Shown piece by piece: positions 43,463 to 52,265 of a stretch of 64,000 nt of DNA. The notes beneath the pieces were generated by a model. It worked only from the letters and a program-made list of their open reading frames with translations. It searched no databases and was not told the DNA's origin. Numbering within the stretch: the first letter of the stretch is position 1; each line of letters begins with the position of its first letter. The position numbers and the translations under genes are program-made. Location of the stretch: contig NZ_JAHPIV010000016.1 of NCBI RefSeq assembly GCF_019039105.1, positions 19,343 through 83,342 on the forward strand, given 5' to 3'. This DNA is from Desertibacillus haloalkaliphilus. Lineage in GTDB: Bacteria > Bacillota > Bacilli > Bacillales > KJ1-10-99.

Positions 43463-44866
43463 GTGAGTAAATCCATTTTACTTGTTGAAGATAACGATAA
43501 ATTAAGAAGATATATTAAATTAACACTCGATAAAGAAGGCTATGATGTTTATGAAGCTTCAACAGGCGCTCAAGCAGAAGCGACCATCAACGAACAGATG
43601 ATCGATGTCGTCGTATTAGATATTCACTTACCTGATACGACTGGAATTAAACTACTAGAAAAGTGGAAAACAGTTCATTCACAAACCCAATACATCCTGT
43701 GTACCGCATATGGTGATGTTGAAGATGCTGTACAAGCAATGAAGATTGGCGCTTTTGATTATTTAACAAAACCGATCAAAGCAGATGAACTGAAAGTTGT
43801 GATTGAACGTACGTTTGAATGGGCGCAATTAAATCAAGAAAACAAACAATTAAAGGACGCAGTTAAAAAGAAGTACCATATGCATGGGATGATCGGTGAA
43901 AGTAAGAAAATGCAGCAAGTATTTGAATTCATTCAACGGATTTCTATCCAAGATATTACCGTTCTTTTACAAGGTGAAAGCGGTACAGGTAAATCTCGAT
44001 GTGCACATGCGATTCATCTAGAAAGTCCACGCCGGAATCAACCATTCATTCCGATAAATTGTGCTGCGATCCCTGATCACCTTCTTGAAAGCGAACTATT
44101 CGGTTATCAGAAAGGTGCTTTTACAGGGGCGACTCAAACACAAAAGGGAAAATTCGAAGCAGCTGACGGGGGTACGCTATTCTTAGATGAAATTGCCGAA
44201 ATCTCACTAGAGCTACAGGCAAAGTTACTACAAGTGACCCAAGAAAAGACATTTATTCCGCTTGGAAGTACGAAACCAAAGCATGTCGACGTTCGAATTA
44301 TTGCAGCAACGAATCGTGACTTAGCAGAAATGGTTCAGCAAGGTGAATTTAGAGAAGACCTATATTATCGACTAAACATTATTGGGATTGAGCTCCCTCC
44401 TCTACGTGAGCGTCAAGAAGATATCCCTCTTCTCATTACGCAAACACTTGAGCAGCTGAATGAGGAGCACAACCGTCAGTACACTGTACCTAAAGCTGTT
44501 CTCGCTGCATTATCATCCTATCCATGGCCAGGCAACATTCGTGAGCTGTACAATGCACTCGCACGTGCCGCGGTTCTTTCACCTGATGAAGAATTACGAT
44601 TAAGCGATTTCCCTGAAGAAATTAAACATTTTGCTCAGGAAAATCAACATGATGCCACGGATACATTGCGAGCAAACCCGATTGATGATCGTCTCCCACT
44701 TCCGAAACAGTTACAATCGTTTGAAAAGCATGCGATTGAAGGCGCGATCCAAAGTGCGGAAGGCAATCAAGCACAAGCAGCGGAGCAGCTAGGAATTTCT
44801 AGGCAGAGCCTTCTTTATAAAATTCGTAAATATAAGATTGATATTGATAAGCTGATTGAAACATAG
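43463..44866 (+). CDS. NtrC-type sigma-54-dependent response regulator
   Basis: 467 residues: receiver (about 3-118; phospho-Asp in VVVLDIHLPDT, Lys in LTKPIKADEL), sigma-54 AAA+ domain (about 148-375) with Walker A GESGTGKS, the sigma-54 contact loop GAFTGATQTQKG, Walker B TLFLDEIAEIS and RLNIIGIELPPLRER, then a Fis-type HTH at the end (AAEQLGISRQSLLYKIRKY). GTG 43463 follows AAAGGAG by 8 bases; a longer frame from 43418 adds residues before the receiver. Expected to act at the sigma-54 promoter of the transporter/asnB operon just upstream. Confidence 0.95.
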   Translation: MSKSILLVEDNDKLRRYIKLTLDKEGYDVYEASTGAQAEATINEQMIDVVVLDIHLPDTTGIKLLEKWKTVHSQTQYILCTAYGDVEDAVQAMKIGAFDYLTKPIKADELKVVIERTFEWAQLNQENKQLKDAVKKKYHMHGMIGESKKMQQVFEFIQRISIQDITVLLQGESGTGKSRCAHAIHLESPRRNQPFIPINCAAIPDHLLESELFGYQKGAFTGATQTQKGKFEAADGGTLFLDEIAEISLELQAKLLQVTQEKTFIPLGSTKPKHVDVRIIAATNRDLAEMVQQGEFREDLYYRLNIIGIELPPLRERQEDIPLLITQTLEQLNEEHNRQYTVPKAVLAALSSYPWPGNIRELYNALARAAVLSPDEELRLSDFPEEIKHFAQENQHDATDTLRANPIDDRLPLPKQLQSFEKHAIEGAIQSAEGNQAQAAEQLGISRQSLLYKIRKYKIDIDKLIET

Positions 44867-44897
44867 CTCCTTCAAGAACACACTTCTCTCGATAAAT

Positions 44898-45039
44898 AAG
44901 CCGGCACTCGCAGAGGGCACTGAAAAAGTATGAAATTCACTTTTTCAGTGCCCTTTATGCAACGTGCGGAGCCATTACTCTTCCTGAATTGTCCTGCCTG
45001 TTACTTTTTCAGCAGTCTCGCACTCGAATGCCGGCTTTT
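44898..45039 (+). terminator. Response-regulator terminator split by a second 108-bp insertion
   Basis: Arms AAGCCGGCA (44898-44906) and TGCCGGCTT (45029-45037) plus TT form a hairpin with loop CTCGAA once the element and one GCACTCG repeat are removed. Confidence 0.85.
44912..45019 (+). mobile_element. 108-bp miniature element, copy 2 (MITE-like)
   Basis: Same length and orientation as copy 1 (41085-41192). Flanked by GCACTCG at 44904-44910 and 45020-45026 (7 bp, eighth base differs). The internal 16-bp hairpin arms are kept despite base changes elsewhere. No open reading frame. Confidence 0.85.
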
Positions 45040-45041
45040 CT

Positions 45042-45875
45042 TTAAAACCCACGGACCCAATGATCCCAATAACCGATTCGTTCAATTTTACGCTCAGAAT
45101 TCGCAATAAACCAAATTGATCCAAATTCAACATCATAGATCAAGACTTCTTTGCCATCAATCCTTTCACGATAATAGTTTGTTCCGTAGGATCTTATCAC
45201 ATCCGTAAGGCGGTCACCGACAACAATTCCCTTAGACGTTGAAAATTGTGGTGATGATACAATCATGTAGGATACTACACCATCAGTAACTTCGATTTGG
45301 AGCTCAGGTACTTGTCCACTTCTTTCAATTCCGTACCGATCAGTATAGTGAAGATCTATCATCTCTCCAAAATAACCAATAACATCAGCTTTTTTCCCGT
45401 AAGCCGTATCCCATTTTACCCCGGTTAATTGTGTGTCCACTACATGCTTCATACTCCCAATCGTTATACCCGCAATCGTCATCAATTCAGGTGAGCTTAC
45501 ATGCAAACTATTATTTTGATCGTAGTGATAAACTGAATAACCGTAATCTTCCAAAACCGAATCGGAAATCATCTCCCGATCACCAACCACAACTTGCTCA
45601 GATTCAAGATCAGCCATCAGTGCATCGATTGTCCTCACCGAAACCTCTTCCTGAGAATCTTGTGTCTTTGTGTCATATTTTATTTGCTTCTCGACTTGCT
45701 TTAATAAAGGCGCAGCAGGAAACCAGTAATGACCATCATTATGTATTGGCTTGGCAAATTCGTACTGTCGCTGCCCATCAAAATAATAGGAAACACTATT
45801 ACTAGCACTTGCTTGTCCATATCCTAAACCTATGTATAAACAAATAATCAATCCAATTTTAAACCAGCGGTTCAC
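45042..45875 (-). CDS. Secreted hypothetical protein
   Basis: 277 residues. Sec signal (WFKIGLIICLYIGLGYGQASA, cleavage after ASA), no lipobox and no second membrane segment, so released. The first ~110 residues after the signal resemble a stalk/copper-amine-oxidase-N-like domain (YYFDGQRQYEFAKPIHNDGHYWFPAAPLLKQVEKQIKYD). The C-terminal ~130 residues are a separate beta-rich unit (IGSMKHVVDTQLTG..., GIVVGDRLTDVIRSYG, DVEFGSIWFIANSERKIERIGYW) like those in secreted CAP-associated proteins. Function unknown. Confidence 0.75.
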   Translation of the reverse strand: MNRWFKIGLIICLYIGLGYGQASASNSVSYYFDGQRQYEFAKPIHNDGHYWFPAAPLLKQVEKQIKYDTKTQDSQEEVSVRTIDALMADLESEQVVVGDREMISDSVLEDYGYSVYHYDQNNSLHVSSPELMTIAGITIGSMKHVVDTQLTGVKWDTAYGKKADVIGYFGEMIDLHYTDRYGIERSGQVPELQIEVTDGVVSYMIVSSPQFSTSKGIVVGDRLTDVIRSYGTNYYRERIDGKEVLIYDVEFGSIWFIANSERKIERIGYWDHWVRGF

Positions 45876-46074
45876 CCAACTCTCCCCCTTTTCAACAATA
45901 ACAATTATATATTCTTTCTTTTTTTTTAAAATACCTGCAAGAAAAACCTATAAACACCTATCCTCACACAATTCATCTTCCCAATTTCTATGAATTGAGA
46001 GGAGATAAATAGCGTGCTCCTTGTGAACACCCTGTCTTTTTGGCGCCCTTTCCTCTCCGACCCCCTTTACTAAT

Positions 46075-46115
46075 TAAAAAAGGTTATCCTACGGTAATGA
46101 GACCCAAGGACAACC
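46075..46115 (-). terminator. Terminator of the benE-type gene
   Basis: GGTTATCCT / AGGACAACC stem (46082-46090 with 46107-46115) followed on the minus strand by TTTTTTT. Confidence 0.8.
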
Positions 46116-46162
46116 TCTTAATAAGAGACGAGTTTTCACCTCATCTAAATTTAGTTATTATT

Positions 46163-47398
46163 CTAAGCAGCGATATCAATTTTTTCCTTTTTCCTTAAGT
46201 TAAAGTCTTTTGGCTCAACTAGCAAGGAAGCAATGATTCCAAACACTAATGCCCAAAGGGGGGCTCCAATTGAAAATATGGTTACGTCTGAAGCAGCAAT
46301 AAGGAAAGCAAATATCGCACCTACCTTATGGGAATGGTCGAAAGCTTTTGTCAATGTCGAAATCAATACAGTAAGTAATGGTAGTCCAGCAATAATCGCT
46401 ATGAAGAACCCTGGCAAATCATGGAGCAAACCTACAATGGCACCATAGACTGGAGATGCGGCCATGAAAAGCATCCCAACGATAACAGCTGCAACCCATC
46501 TTGTCTCTCTTTTTCCTGATTCTGGTGAAGAGCAAATCGCCGTCATCGGTGCCGCTACACAAGTACTATGCAGATGAAAAAAGGAAGAAATCATTGTTGA
46601 AATTCCTGTAACGGTAGTCATACCGTTAATCGGTAAGCGCTTGTAACCGACCGACTGTAACAAACTTACACCAACAGGCGTCTCCATCCCTATTAAAATA
46701 ATTGCCAAGGGAAGTCCATACGTAAGAAAGCCTTCTAATGTAAATTCCGGCATGACAAATGTTGGGTACTGTACAGTAAATTCTATACCCGAAATGTCCA
46801 CGCCTGTCAATGTTAAATAGAATATCCCGACGATCAATGAACCTAATACCGCTGGAAATCTCGGGGCCACTCGCGTGAGGATTAAGTATGTACCAATCAT
46901 TAGTAGTGCTGGAACGAATGCACTTTCTAATGGTCGAAACATATCTAACCCGAAACTCAAAAGGACCCCTGCAATCATCCCCATAATGATCGGTGTTGGT
47001 GTAAAATGCATAACCTTTCCCATTAAACCAGAGATCCCGACTAGTAAAGTGATCACCCCCGCAATCAATGTTGCTCCAAGCACAGGACCAAGACCAACCA
47101 TTGGAACTGCAGCTGTGAATAATAAAGCCCCAGGTATCGAATTCGCCATCGCTAACGGTTGACGATAATACGATGCCATTAAAATTCCAAATAATCCATT
47201 AATGAACACAAAACTAGTCAGCCACATCATGATTAATTCAGAACTTAACCCAGCAGCTGTACCCGCACTAATAAAAACTAACCCTACACTTAAGCCAAAA
47301 ATTCCTGCGACAATACCAGAAGCAAAGTTTTTAGAATGTAAATCACGCCGAAAATCGGAGAAAACGTTCTTAAATCCAACACCTTTTTCAATGTTCAC
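46163..47398 (-). CDS. benE: BenE-type benzoate/H+ symporter family protein
   Basis: 411 residues, about 12 membrane segments. BenE family features: N-terminal NFASGIVAGIFGLSVGLVFISAGTAAGLSSE, NSIPGALLFTAAVP, and FFHLHSTCVAAPMTAICSSPESGK in the middle. Members import benzoate or related aromatic acids by proton symport; no aromatic catabolic genes are near, so the substrate is uncertain. The GTG start (47398) follows AGGAGG by 7 bases. Monocistronic. Confidence 0.88.
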   Translation of the reverse strand: MNIEKGVGFKNVFSDFRRDLHSKNFASGIVAGIFGLSVGLVFISAGTAAGLSSELIMMWLTSFVFINGLFGILMASYYRQPLAMANSIPGALLFTAAVPMVGLGPVLGATLIAGVITLLVGISGLMGKVMHFTPTPIIMGMIAGVLLSFGLDMFRPLESAFVPALLMIGTYLILTRVAPRFPAVLGSLIVGIFYLTLTGVDISGIEFTVQYPTFVMPEFTLEGFLTYGLPLAIILIGMETPVGVSLLQSVGYKRLPINGMTTVTGISTMISSFFHLHSTCVAAPMTAICSSPESGKRETRWVAAVIVGMLFMAASPVYGAIVGLLHDLPGFFIAIIAGLPLLTVLISTLTKAFDHSHKVGAIFAFLIAASDVTIFSIGAPLWALVFGIIASLLVEPKDFNLRKKEKIDIAA

Positions 47399-47722
47399 TC
47401 TTTTACCTCCTAGAAATTGTATGATAGAAATGTAACTTCAACATCTTTTCTTGAAGTACCATTTTGATCGAGAACATCATTTAACAGACTACTTTATCCC
47501 TCCCATCTATCGATAAGTAACCGTTTACATTATTTCTGAGCACTTTAACTTTTCCACTTTTCTGAATATTATAATATATCTTTTCTCAAGTGATTACAAT
47601 ACTTTTTATACATTTTTTTGACGCCCGTATAAAAAACATATACACAAAAGTGTTGCTAAGTAAAAAGGTTGCCTTACAAGGTACGACCTCGTAGGACAAC
47701 CACTGGATAAACAGAGTATGAT
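47399..47722. other. Intergenic region before benE
   Basis: AT-rich, no gene seen. Apart from the terminator of the next minus-strand gene at its right end it presumably carries the benE promoter, which I could not fix. Confidence 0.35.
47662..47701 (-). terminator. Terminator of the small hydrophilic gene
   Basis: GGTTG-x-CTTAC-AAGG / CCT-CGTAGG-x-CAACC stem followed on the minus strand by TTTTT. Confidence 0.7.
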
Positions 47723-47962
47723 TTACTGGTTATTGTAGACTTGCTGGATTTCTTCTTGTGCAATTTCTGCATTCGCTTCCTCTAATTCTTTATGTTCATT
47801 TACAGAGTCACCTGGATAATACGAGCCGGTTGTTTTAAAAGGGTTTTTGGAGTTCAAGTCAGACTTTATTGTTAGTTCTTCATCTTTTGGCGTATCTGTC
47901 AGCATTTCTTTTGTTTCTGGTGTTTTAACGTGAGCTTTTTGTTTATGGTTGTTAGTTTCCAT
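47723..47962 (-). CDS. Small hydrophilic protein, 79 residues
   Basis: Starts METNNHKQKAH and is very polar (Lys, Glu, Asn, Thr) with no cysteine, a central SKNPFKTTGSYYPGDSVNEH and a Glu/Ala/Gln-rich helical tail. Probably an unstructured protein like the many small Bacillus proteins of sporulation or stress, but not recognised. AAAGGGAGG precedes ATG 47962, excluding the longer frame to 48019, which runs through a terminator hairpin. Confidence 0.65.
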   Translation of the reverse strand: METNNHKQKAHVKTPETKEMLTDTPKDEELTIKSDLNSKNPFKTTGSYYPGDSVNEHKELEEANAEIAQEEIQQVYNNQ

Positions 47963-48007
47963 GCCTTCACCTCCCTTTGTATAGGGTGTGTCGGTTACAT
48001 GCAAAAT

Positions 48008-48046
48008 AAAAAGCCTCATTGGAATTTACCAATTAAAGGCTTTTTT
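48008..48046 (-). terminator. Terminator of the rhodanese gene
   Basis: AAAAAGCCT-x-ATTGG / CCAAT-xx-AGGCTTTTT stem with T runs on both strands, eleven bases beyond the rhodanese stop. Confidence 0.8.
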
Positions 48047-48056
48047 ACAATCCTAA

Positions 48057-48428
48057 TTACTTTTTATAAAGGTCACTAATTTTCTCTACAATATTTTCGC
48101 GGCCTTGGTTCGTTTCTGCTGCCCAAGATAACATACCACCAGCATAGTTCGTAACCTTGTTAAAGCCATGCTGTTTAAAAAACATCGCCACATTCTGGCT
48201 GCGTGTGCCGCTTCGGCAAACGAACACATACTCTTTTGATTTATCAAATTCCTCAATCACATTAGGGATTGATTGCATCGGGATTAACGGGATCTTGGGA
48301 ATATGTGCTTCTTCATATTCCTCAGGTTCACGTACATCAATGACAATTCGTTCATCATCGTCGTTCTTAATGACTTCCTTTAATTCCTCAAATTCAATTT
48401 GATTAATTCCGTCTAACTCGTATGCCAT
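48057..48428 (-). CDS. Rhodanese-domain protein (YqhL-like)
   Basis: 123 residues, one rhodanese domain. DVREPEEYEEAHIPKIPLIPM and the catalytic loop FVCRSGTRSQNVA (Cys at about 79) are complete, so it can form a persulfide. No signal peptide; cytoplasmic sulfur carrier or transferase. GAGGTG lies 6 bases before ATG 48428. Confidence 0.9.
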   Translation of the reverse strand: MAYELDGINQIEFEELKEVIKNDDDERIVIDVREPEEYEEAHIPKIPLIPMQSIPNVIEEFDKSKEYVFVCRSGTRSQNVAMFFKQHGFNKVTNYAGGMLSWAAETNQGRENIVEKISDLYKK

Positions 48429-48506
48429 GTTCACACCTCGTCTATTCATAATTACATTTTCTCCTACTTTACCGAACTAGCTAGAAAATCTCAAGTTTCT
48501 TACACC

Positions 48507-49586
48507 CTAATCGGCTTTTCTTAGCTTTAACAGCCGATAAGTATGACTTACGATGACTTTTAATATTGCATATGTAGGAACAGCAAGTAATAAGCCAACG
48601 AGCCCTGCAAATTGCCCTGCAACTAATAATAATAAAATGATCGTTAACGGATGGATAGCTAGCTTCCTCCCCATCACTTGCGGAGAAATAAGGTTACTTT
48701 CAATTTGTTGAACGATGACTACAACAATAACAACTAGCAATGCCATAAATGGTGAATGCAACAAGCCGACAATTACACCCGGAAATGTTCCAATCCAAGG
48801 TCCAATAAACGGAATTACATTTGTAAACATGGCGATCAAGGCTAACACAAGTGAATAATCAAGCCCAATAATTCGATATCCGATATACACTAATACACCA
48901 ACACAAATACTCACGATTATTTGTCCTTGAATATAAGAGCTCAAAGCTCGATCCATATCTCCTAAAATACGACGTCCTTCATGTTGGTGTTTTTTTGGAA
49001 ATAACCGTAACACTTGACGAGGCGCATTCTCACCTTCTTTTAACATATAATACAATATAAAAGGGATAATAATCGCGACGATGATGATATTTGTAATAAC
49101 TCCGATAAAGCTCGCAACATTTGAACCGATCCGAGAAAGAATATGGTTAATATCTTGTTCAATTCGGGCCATAATGTCTTCAATTGAGAAGTTATCACTT
49201 TCCTGAAACCGTGCAATGTATTCATTATTCTGTAATCCAATCATCATATCGCGAATATCTCTCACTAATTGTGGAATATTCCCAACTAAACTATTAAACT
49301 GCTTTTGCAGTTCTGGACCAATCAACAAAATAAGTAACGTCACAAGTGAAGCTACACTACAATACAAAAGTAAGATCGCTACACTTCTCGGTAATTTTCT
49401 AGAAAGCAAGTTAACAAAGGGGCGTAGCAAATAATAGAGGACACCCGCTAAGATAATCGGTGCAAACAATGTTTGCACCAGAACAACAATTGGATAAAAA
49501 ATCCAATCAACTAAACTAGCTAAGTAAATGATTAATAGAATGATTATAATTCCGTACCCGATTCTAAATGCTTTTGTATATGGCAT
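48507..49586 (-). CDS. AI-2E (TqsA/YueF-type) membrane protein
   Basis: 359 residues, about seven or eight membrane segments with a long extracytoplasmic stretch (about 95-150: KQFNSLVGNIPQLVRDIRDMM...). The C-terminal family core is present: LPLIAMFTNVIPFIGPWIGTFPGVIVGLLHS-type segment (IAMFTNVIPFIGPWIG) and IHPLTIILLLLVAGQFAGL. The family was named for AI-2 export but includes Na+/H+ antiporters in alkaliphilic or halophilic Bacillus relatives, which could be meaningful here (inference). Confidence 0.88.
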   Translation of the reverse strand: MPYTKAFRIGYGIIIILLIIYLASLVDWIFYPIVVLVQTLFAPIILAGVLYYLLRPFVNLLSRKLPRSVAILLLYCSVASLVTLLILLIGPELQKQFNSLVGNIPQLVRDIRDMMIGLQNNEYIARFQESDNFSIEDIMARIEQDINHILSRIGSNVASFIGVITNIIIVAIIIPFILYYMLKEGENAPRQVLRLFPKKHQHEGRRILGDMDRALSSYIQGQIIVSICVGVLVYIGYRIIGLDYSLVLALIAMFTNVIPFIGPWIGTFPGVIVGLLHSPFMALLVVIVVVIVQQIESNLISPQVMGRKLAIHPLTIILLLLVAGQFAGLVGLLLAVPTYAILKVIVSHTYRLLKLRKAD

Positions 49587-49694
49587 GAACGATCACTAAC
49601 CTTTACACTGTAATCCTAGCATATATGCTCAGGTTATCACTGTCTTTATTATATCATATGAATTCTAATTATCTGTTTTGACTGGTTTAGGACG

Positions 49695-52067
49695 TCAGTT
49701 TCTCCAAGCAAAGGTAGCTAGCTTTGTTTGCGGGTTATAAGTTAGTTGCTCAACTTCCTTGCCATTAAGCAATATACTAGTTTGATTACTAACGCCATGA
49801 ACATGACAGACAACTTCCTTCCAGGGCGCTTGAAATTGGTTATGCAATGCTTCCGTCGTAACAATAACTCGCTGTTGGTGCTTCAAACAACTGATTTTCC
49901 ACATCAAATACTCCCCATTTTGATAAGCATACGTTTTACCATCATCCTCATACAAACCAAACGATGTCTCCGTTCCCTCTTTTGGATAGATATGATAAGT
50001 TAGCGTACGTTGTTCACAGCCCCCCATATGTTGATTTAGATCATGAGGTAAAATCGCGCCCTCTTTTACAAAAAGTGGAACCTGATCCATTGAAGCTTCG
50101 ATCATATGATGACGCCCACCTTCAATCGTCTCATCTGTCCAGTAGTCAATCCACGTACCCTCTGGAAAATAAACAACGCGATGAAACGTATGTGGTGTAA
50201 GGATTGGAGCAACGAGTAGCTGTTCTCCAACTAAAAATTGATCAGAGATATGATATACGTTTGGATCAGAAGGATACTCAAGGATTATTGGTCGCATCAC
50301 CGGGATCCCGGTAACACTTGTTTCATAAAATAATGTATACAAATAAGGCATCAATTGATAGCGTAGCTCGATGGCCTTTTTTATATGTTTTTCGACTTCT
50401 TCACCAAATGACCAAGGCTCTTGGCGAACACTACCTAATACACTATGATTTCGAAAAAAGGGGGTAAATGCTCCAGCTTGCATCCACCGTATAAGTAATT
50501 CGCCCGTCGTGTCATGAGCAAAGCCACCTACATCAGCCCCACAAAAGCTCACACCGGATAAACCTAAATTCATGCACATTGGAATCATCATTTGTAAATG
50601 CTCCCAAAAACTACGATTATCCCCGGTCCATACGGCAGCATAACGTTGGACACCTGCATAACCCGCACGAGTGACTAAAAAAGGACGTTTACCAGCTAGC
50701 TGTTGTTTCAACCCTTCATAGGTAGCCTCACTCATATAAAGGCCGTAGACGTTATGCATTTCCCAGTGTGACTTGCGCTCTCCATCAAGGTCATGCATCA
50801 CGTGAATGTCCATTGTTTTTGTTTCATTAAAAACAGCTGGTTCATTCATATCGTTCCAAATGCCCTCAATCCCAAGTTCCGTTAAAAATCGATGGTTCTC
50901 TCCCCACCAGTTGCGAACACGCTCGTTAACGAAGTCAGGGAAAGCACTTTTGCCTGGCCATACATCTCCATAGAAAATCGATCCTTCAATATATTTACAA
51001 AATAAATCACGAGTAACCCCTTCGTAATAGACCGAGTATTCAGGATCGACTTTGACCCCAGGATCAATAATCGGTACTACTTGCACGCCAGCTTCCTTTA
51101 AGTCAGTTATTAACTGTTTTGGATTCGGAAAACGTGTTTGATCGAATGTGAACACACGATAACCGTTCATATAATGAATGTCTAAATAAATGGCATCAAG
51201 TGGAATGTCTTTTTTTTCAAACTGATCGACGACCTGTCGCACCTCTTCTTCCGTTTCATAACTGTATCTTGACTGGTGATAGCCTAATGCCCATTTTGGC
51301 GGCAATGGTGTTTTGCCTGTCAGCTCCGTATATTGACATACAACATCTTTTGGCTTAGACCCCGCAAAGATATAATAGTCCAATTGTCCATCCTCAGAAC
51401 CAAATGAATAAAAATCGTTACTCGTCTTAAGATCGAAGACGGTCTTAAACGTATTATCAAAAAAAATACCGTAAGCATTCCCCTCTCGTAGTGACATAAA
51501 GTAAGGGATCGATTGATACAACATATTTGTTTCTGGATTATGTGGCGCAAATACATCCGAGTTCCACATTTCAAGCTTCTCGCCTCGCTTTTCGAGAAAG
51601 CCTGGTTTTTCACCAAACCCATAAAAGTGATCTGCTTTATCCATATCTTTATAACAAATCACTTTCCTTTGATCAGTCACCCCCATCCCACGATCGCTCT
51701 CTGAAACGATCATACGATTGTATTGATCAAGGACGGTCACTCGTACCGGGGCTTTTTGGACCTTGATAATTAGACTCTTGCTTTTTACACGCAAGTAGGA
51801 ATCATGTTCTTCATAACTCATGTCAACCTGTTCAGGGGGTTTCACTACCGCAATGCTGCTTTTTAGGGACGGTGATTGAACTGGATTCATAATGATTCGA
51901 ACAATCTGCTCACTGTAAAAAAGTATCGTCACATAGCCGCCTTCACACTCTAAACGTAACTGGTCCCCTTCTTTTTGACAGGAAAGCAAGTCCCCAATGT
52001 CTTGGAAATGAAAGGCTTGCTTTCCTTGTTTTTTAGGCTGAATCGAAAAGCTCGAATCTTCCAACAA
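49695..52067 (-). CDS. GH31 alpha-glucosidase-type enzyme
   Basis: 790 residues, glycoside hydrolase family 31. N-terminal galactose-mutarotase-like domain (about 20-240), then a (beta/alpha)8 barrel with DAIYLDIHYMNGYRVFTFD, catalytic nucleophile in GIWNDMNEPAVF (about 413-424) and acid/base region WTGDNRSFWEHLQ, followed by beta domains. No signal peptide, so it acts on imported maltose- or isomaltose-type sugars. The TTG start at 52067 follows AAGGAGG by 8 bases. Single gene, divergent from the OpuA-type operon; no sugar transporter is adjacent. Confidence 0.93.
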   Translation of the reverse strand: MLEDSSFSIQPKKQGKQAFHFQDIGDLLSCQKEGDQLRLECEGGYVTILFYSEQIVRIIMNPVQSPSLKSSIAVVKPPEQVDMSYEEHDSYLRVKSKSLIIKVQKAPVRVTVLDQYNRMIVSESDRGMGVTDQRKVICYKDMDKADHFYGFGEKPGFLEKRGEKLEMWNSDVFAPHNPETNMLYQSIPYFMSLREGNAYGIFFDNTFKTVFDLKTSNDFYSFGSEDGQLDYYIFAGSKPKDVVCQYTELTGKTPLPPKWALGYHQSRYSYETEEEVRQVVDQFEKKDIPLDAIYLDIHYMNGYRVFTFDQTRFPNPKQLITDLKEAGVQVVPIIDPGVKVDPEYSVYYEGVTRDLFCKYIEGSIFYGDVWPGKSAFPDFVNERVRNWWGENHRFLTELGIEGIWNDMNEPAVFNETKTMDIHVMHDLDGERKSHWEMHNVYGLYMSEATYEGLKQQLAGKRPFLVTRAGYAGVQRYAAVWTGDNRSFWEHLQMMIPMCMNLGLSGVSFCGADVGGFAHDTTGELLIRWMQAGAFTPFFRNHSVLGSVRQEPWSFGEEVEKHIKKAIELRYQLMPYLYTLFYETSVTGIPVMRPIILEYPSDPNVYHISDQFLVGEQLLVAPILTPHTFHRVVYFPEGTWIDYWTDETIEGGRHHMIEASMDQVPLFVKEGAILPHDLNQHMGGCEQRTLTYHIYPKEGTETSFGLYEDDGKTYAYQNGEYLMWKISCLKHQQRVIVTTEALHNQFQAPWKEVVCHVHGVSNQTSILLNGKEVEQLTYNPQTKLATFAWRN

Positions 52068-52265
52068 TTCATCAACCTCCTTTATTACACCTAGATTTTA
52101 AATACCTCGCTTTAAATATAGTTCGTTTTTGTTAAGATATTATCCTTTTGTTTAACTGTTCTTTCACACCCGTTTCCCGCTAAAAAAATTGTTACCATAC
52201 ATGAATCTTCGAAATTGAGAAATAGTAAGATTAGACTTTTGAGGACAACTAAAGGAGAGTCACCA

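Noticed and set aside
41085..45019. Composite transposon carrying the kinase and regulator
   Set aside because: The flanking copies are 108-bp non-coding elements, each with its own target duplication, so they inserted separately; no transposase is present.
46012..46060. Possible inverted third copy of the stop-proximal repeat
   Set aside because: Only short blocks such as GTGAACA and CTTTTTGGC agree with the inverse of copies A and B; too weak to call.
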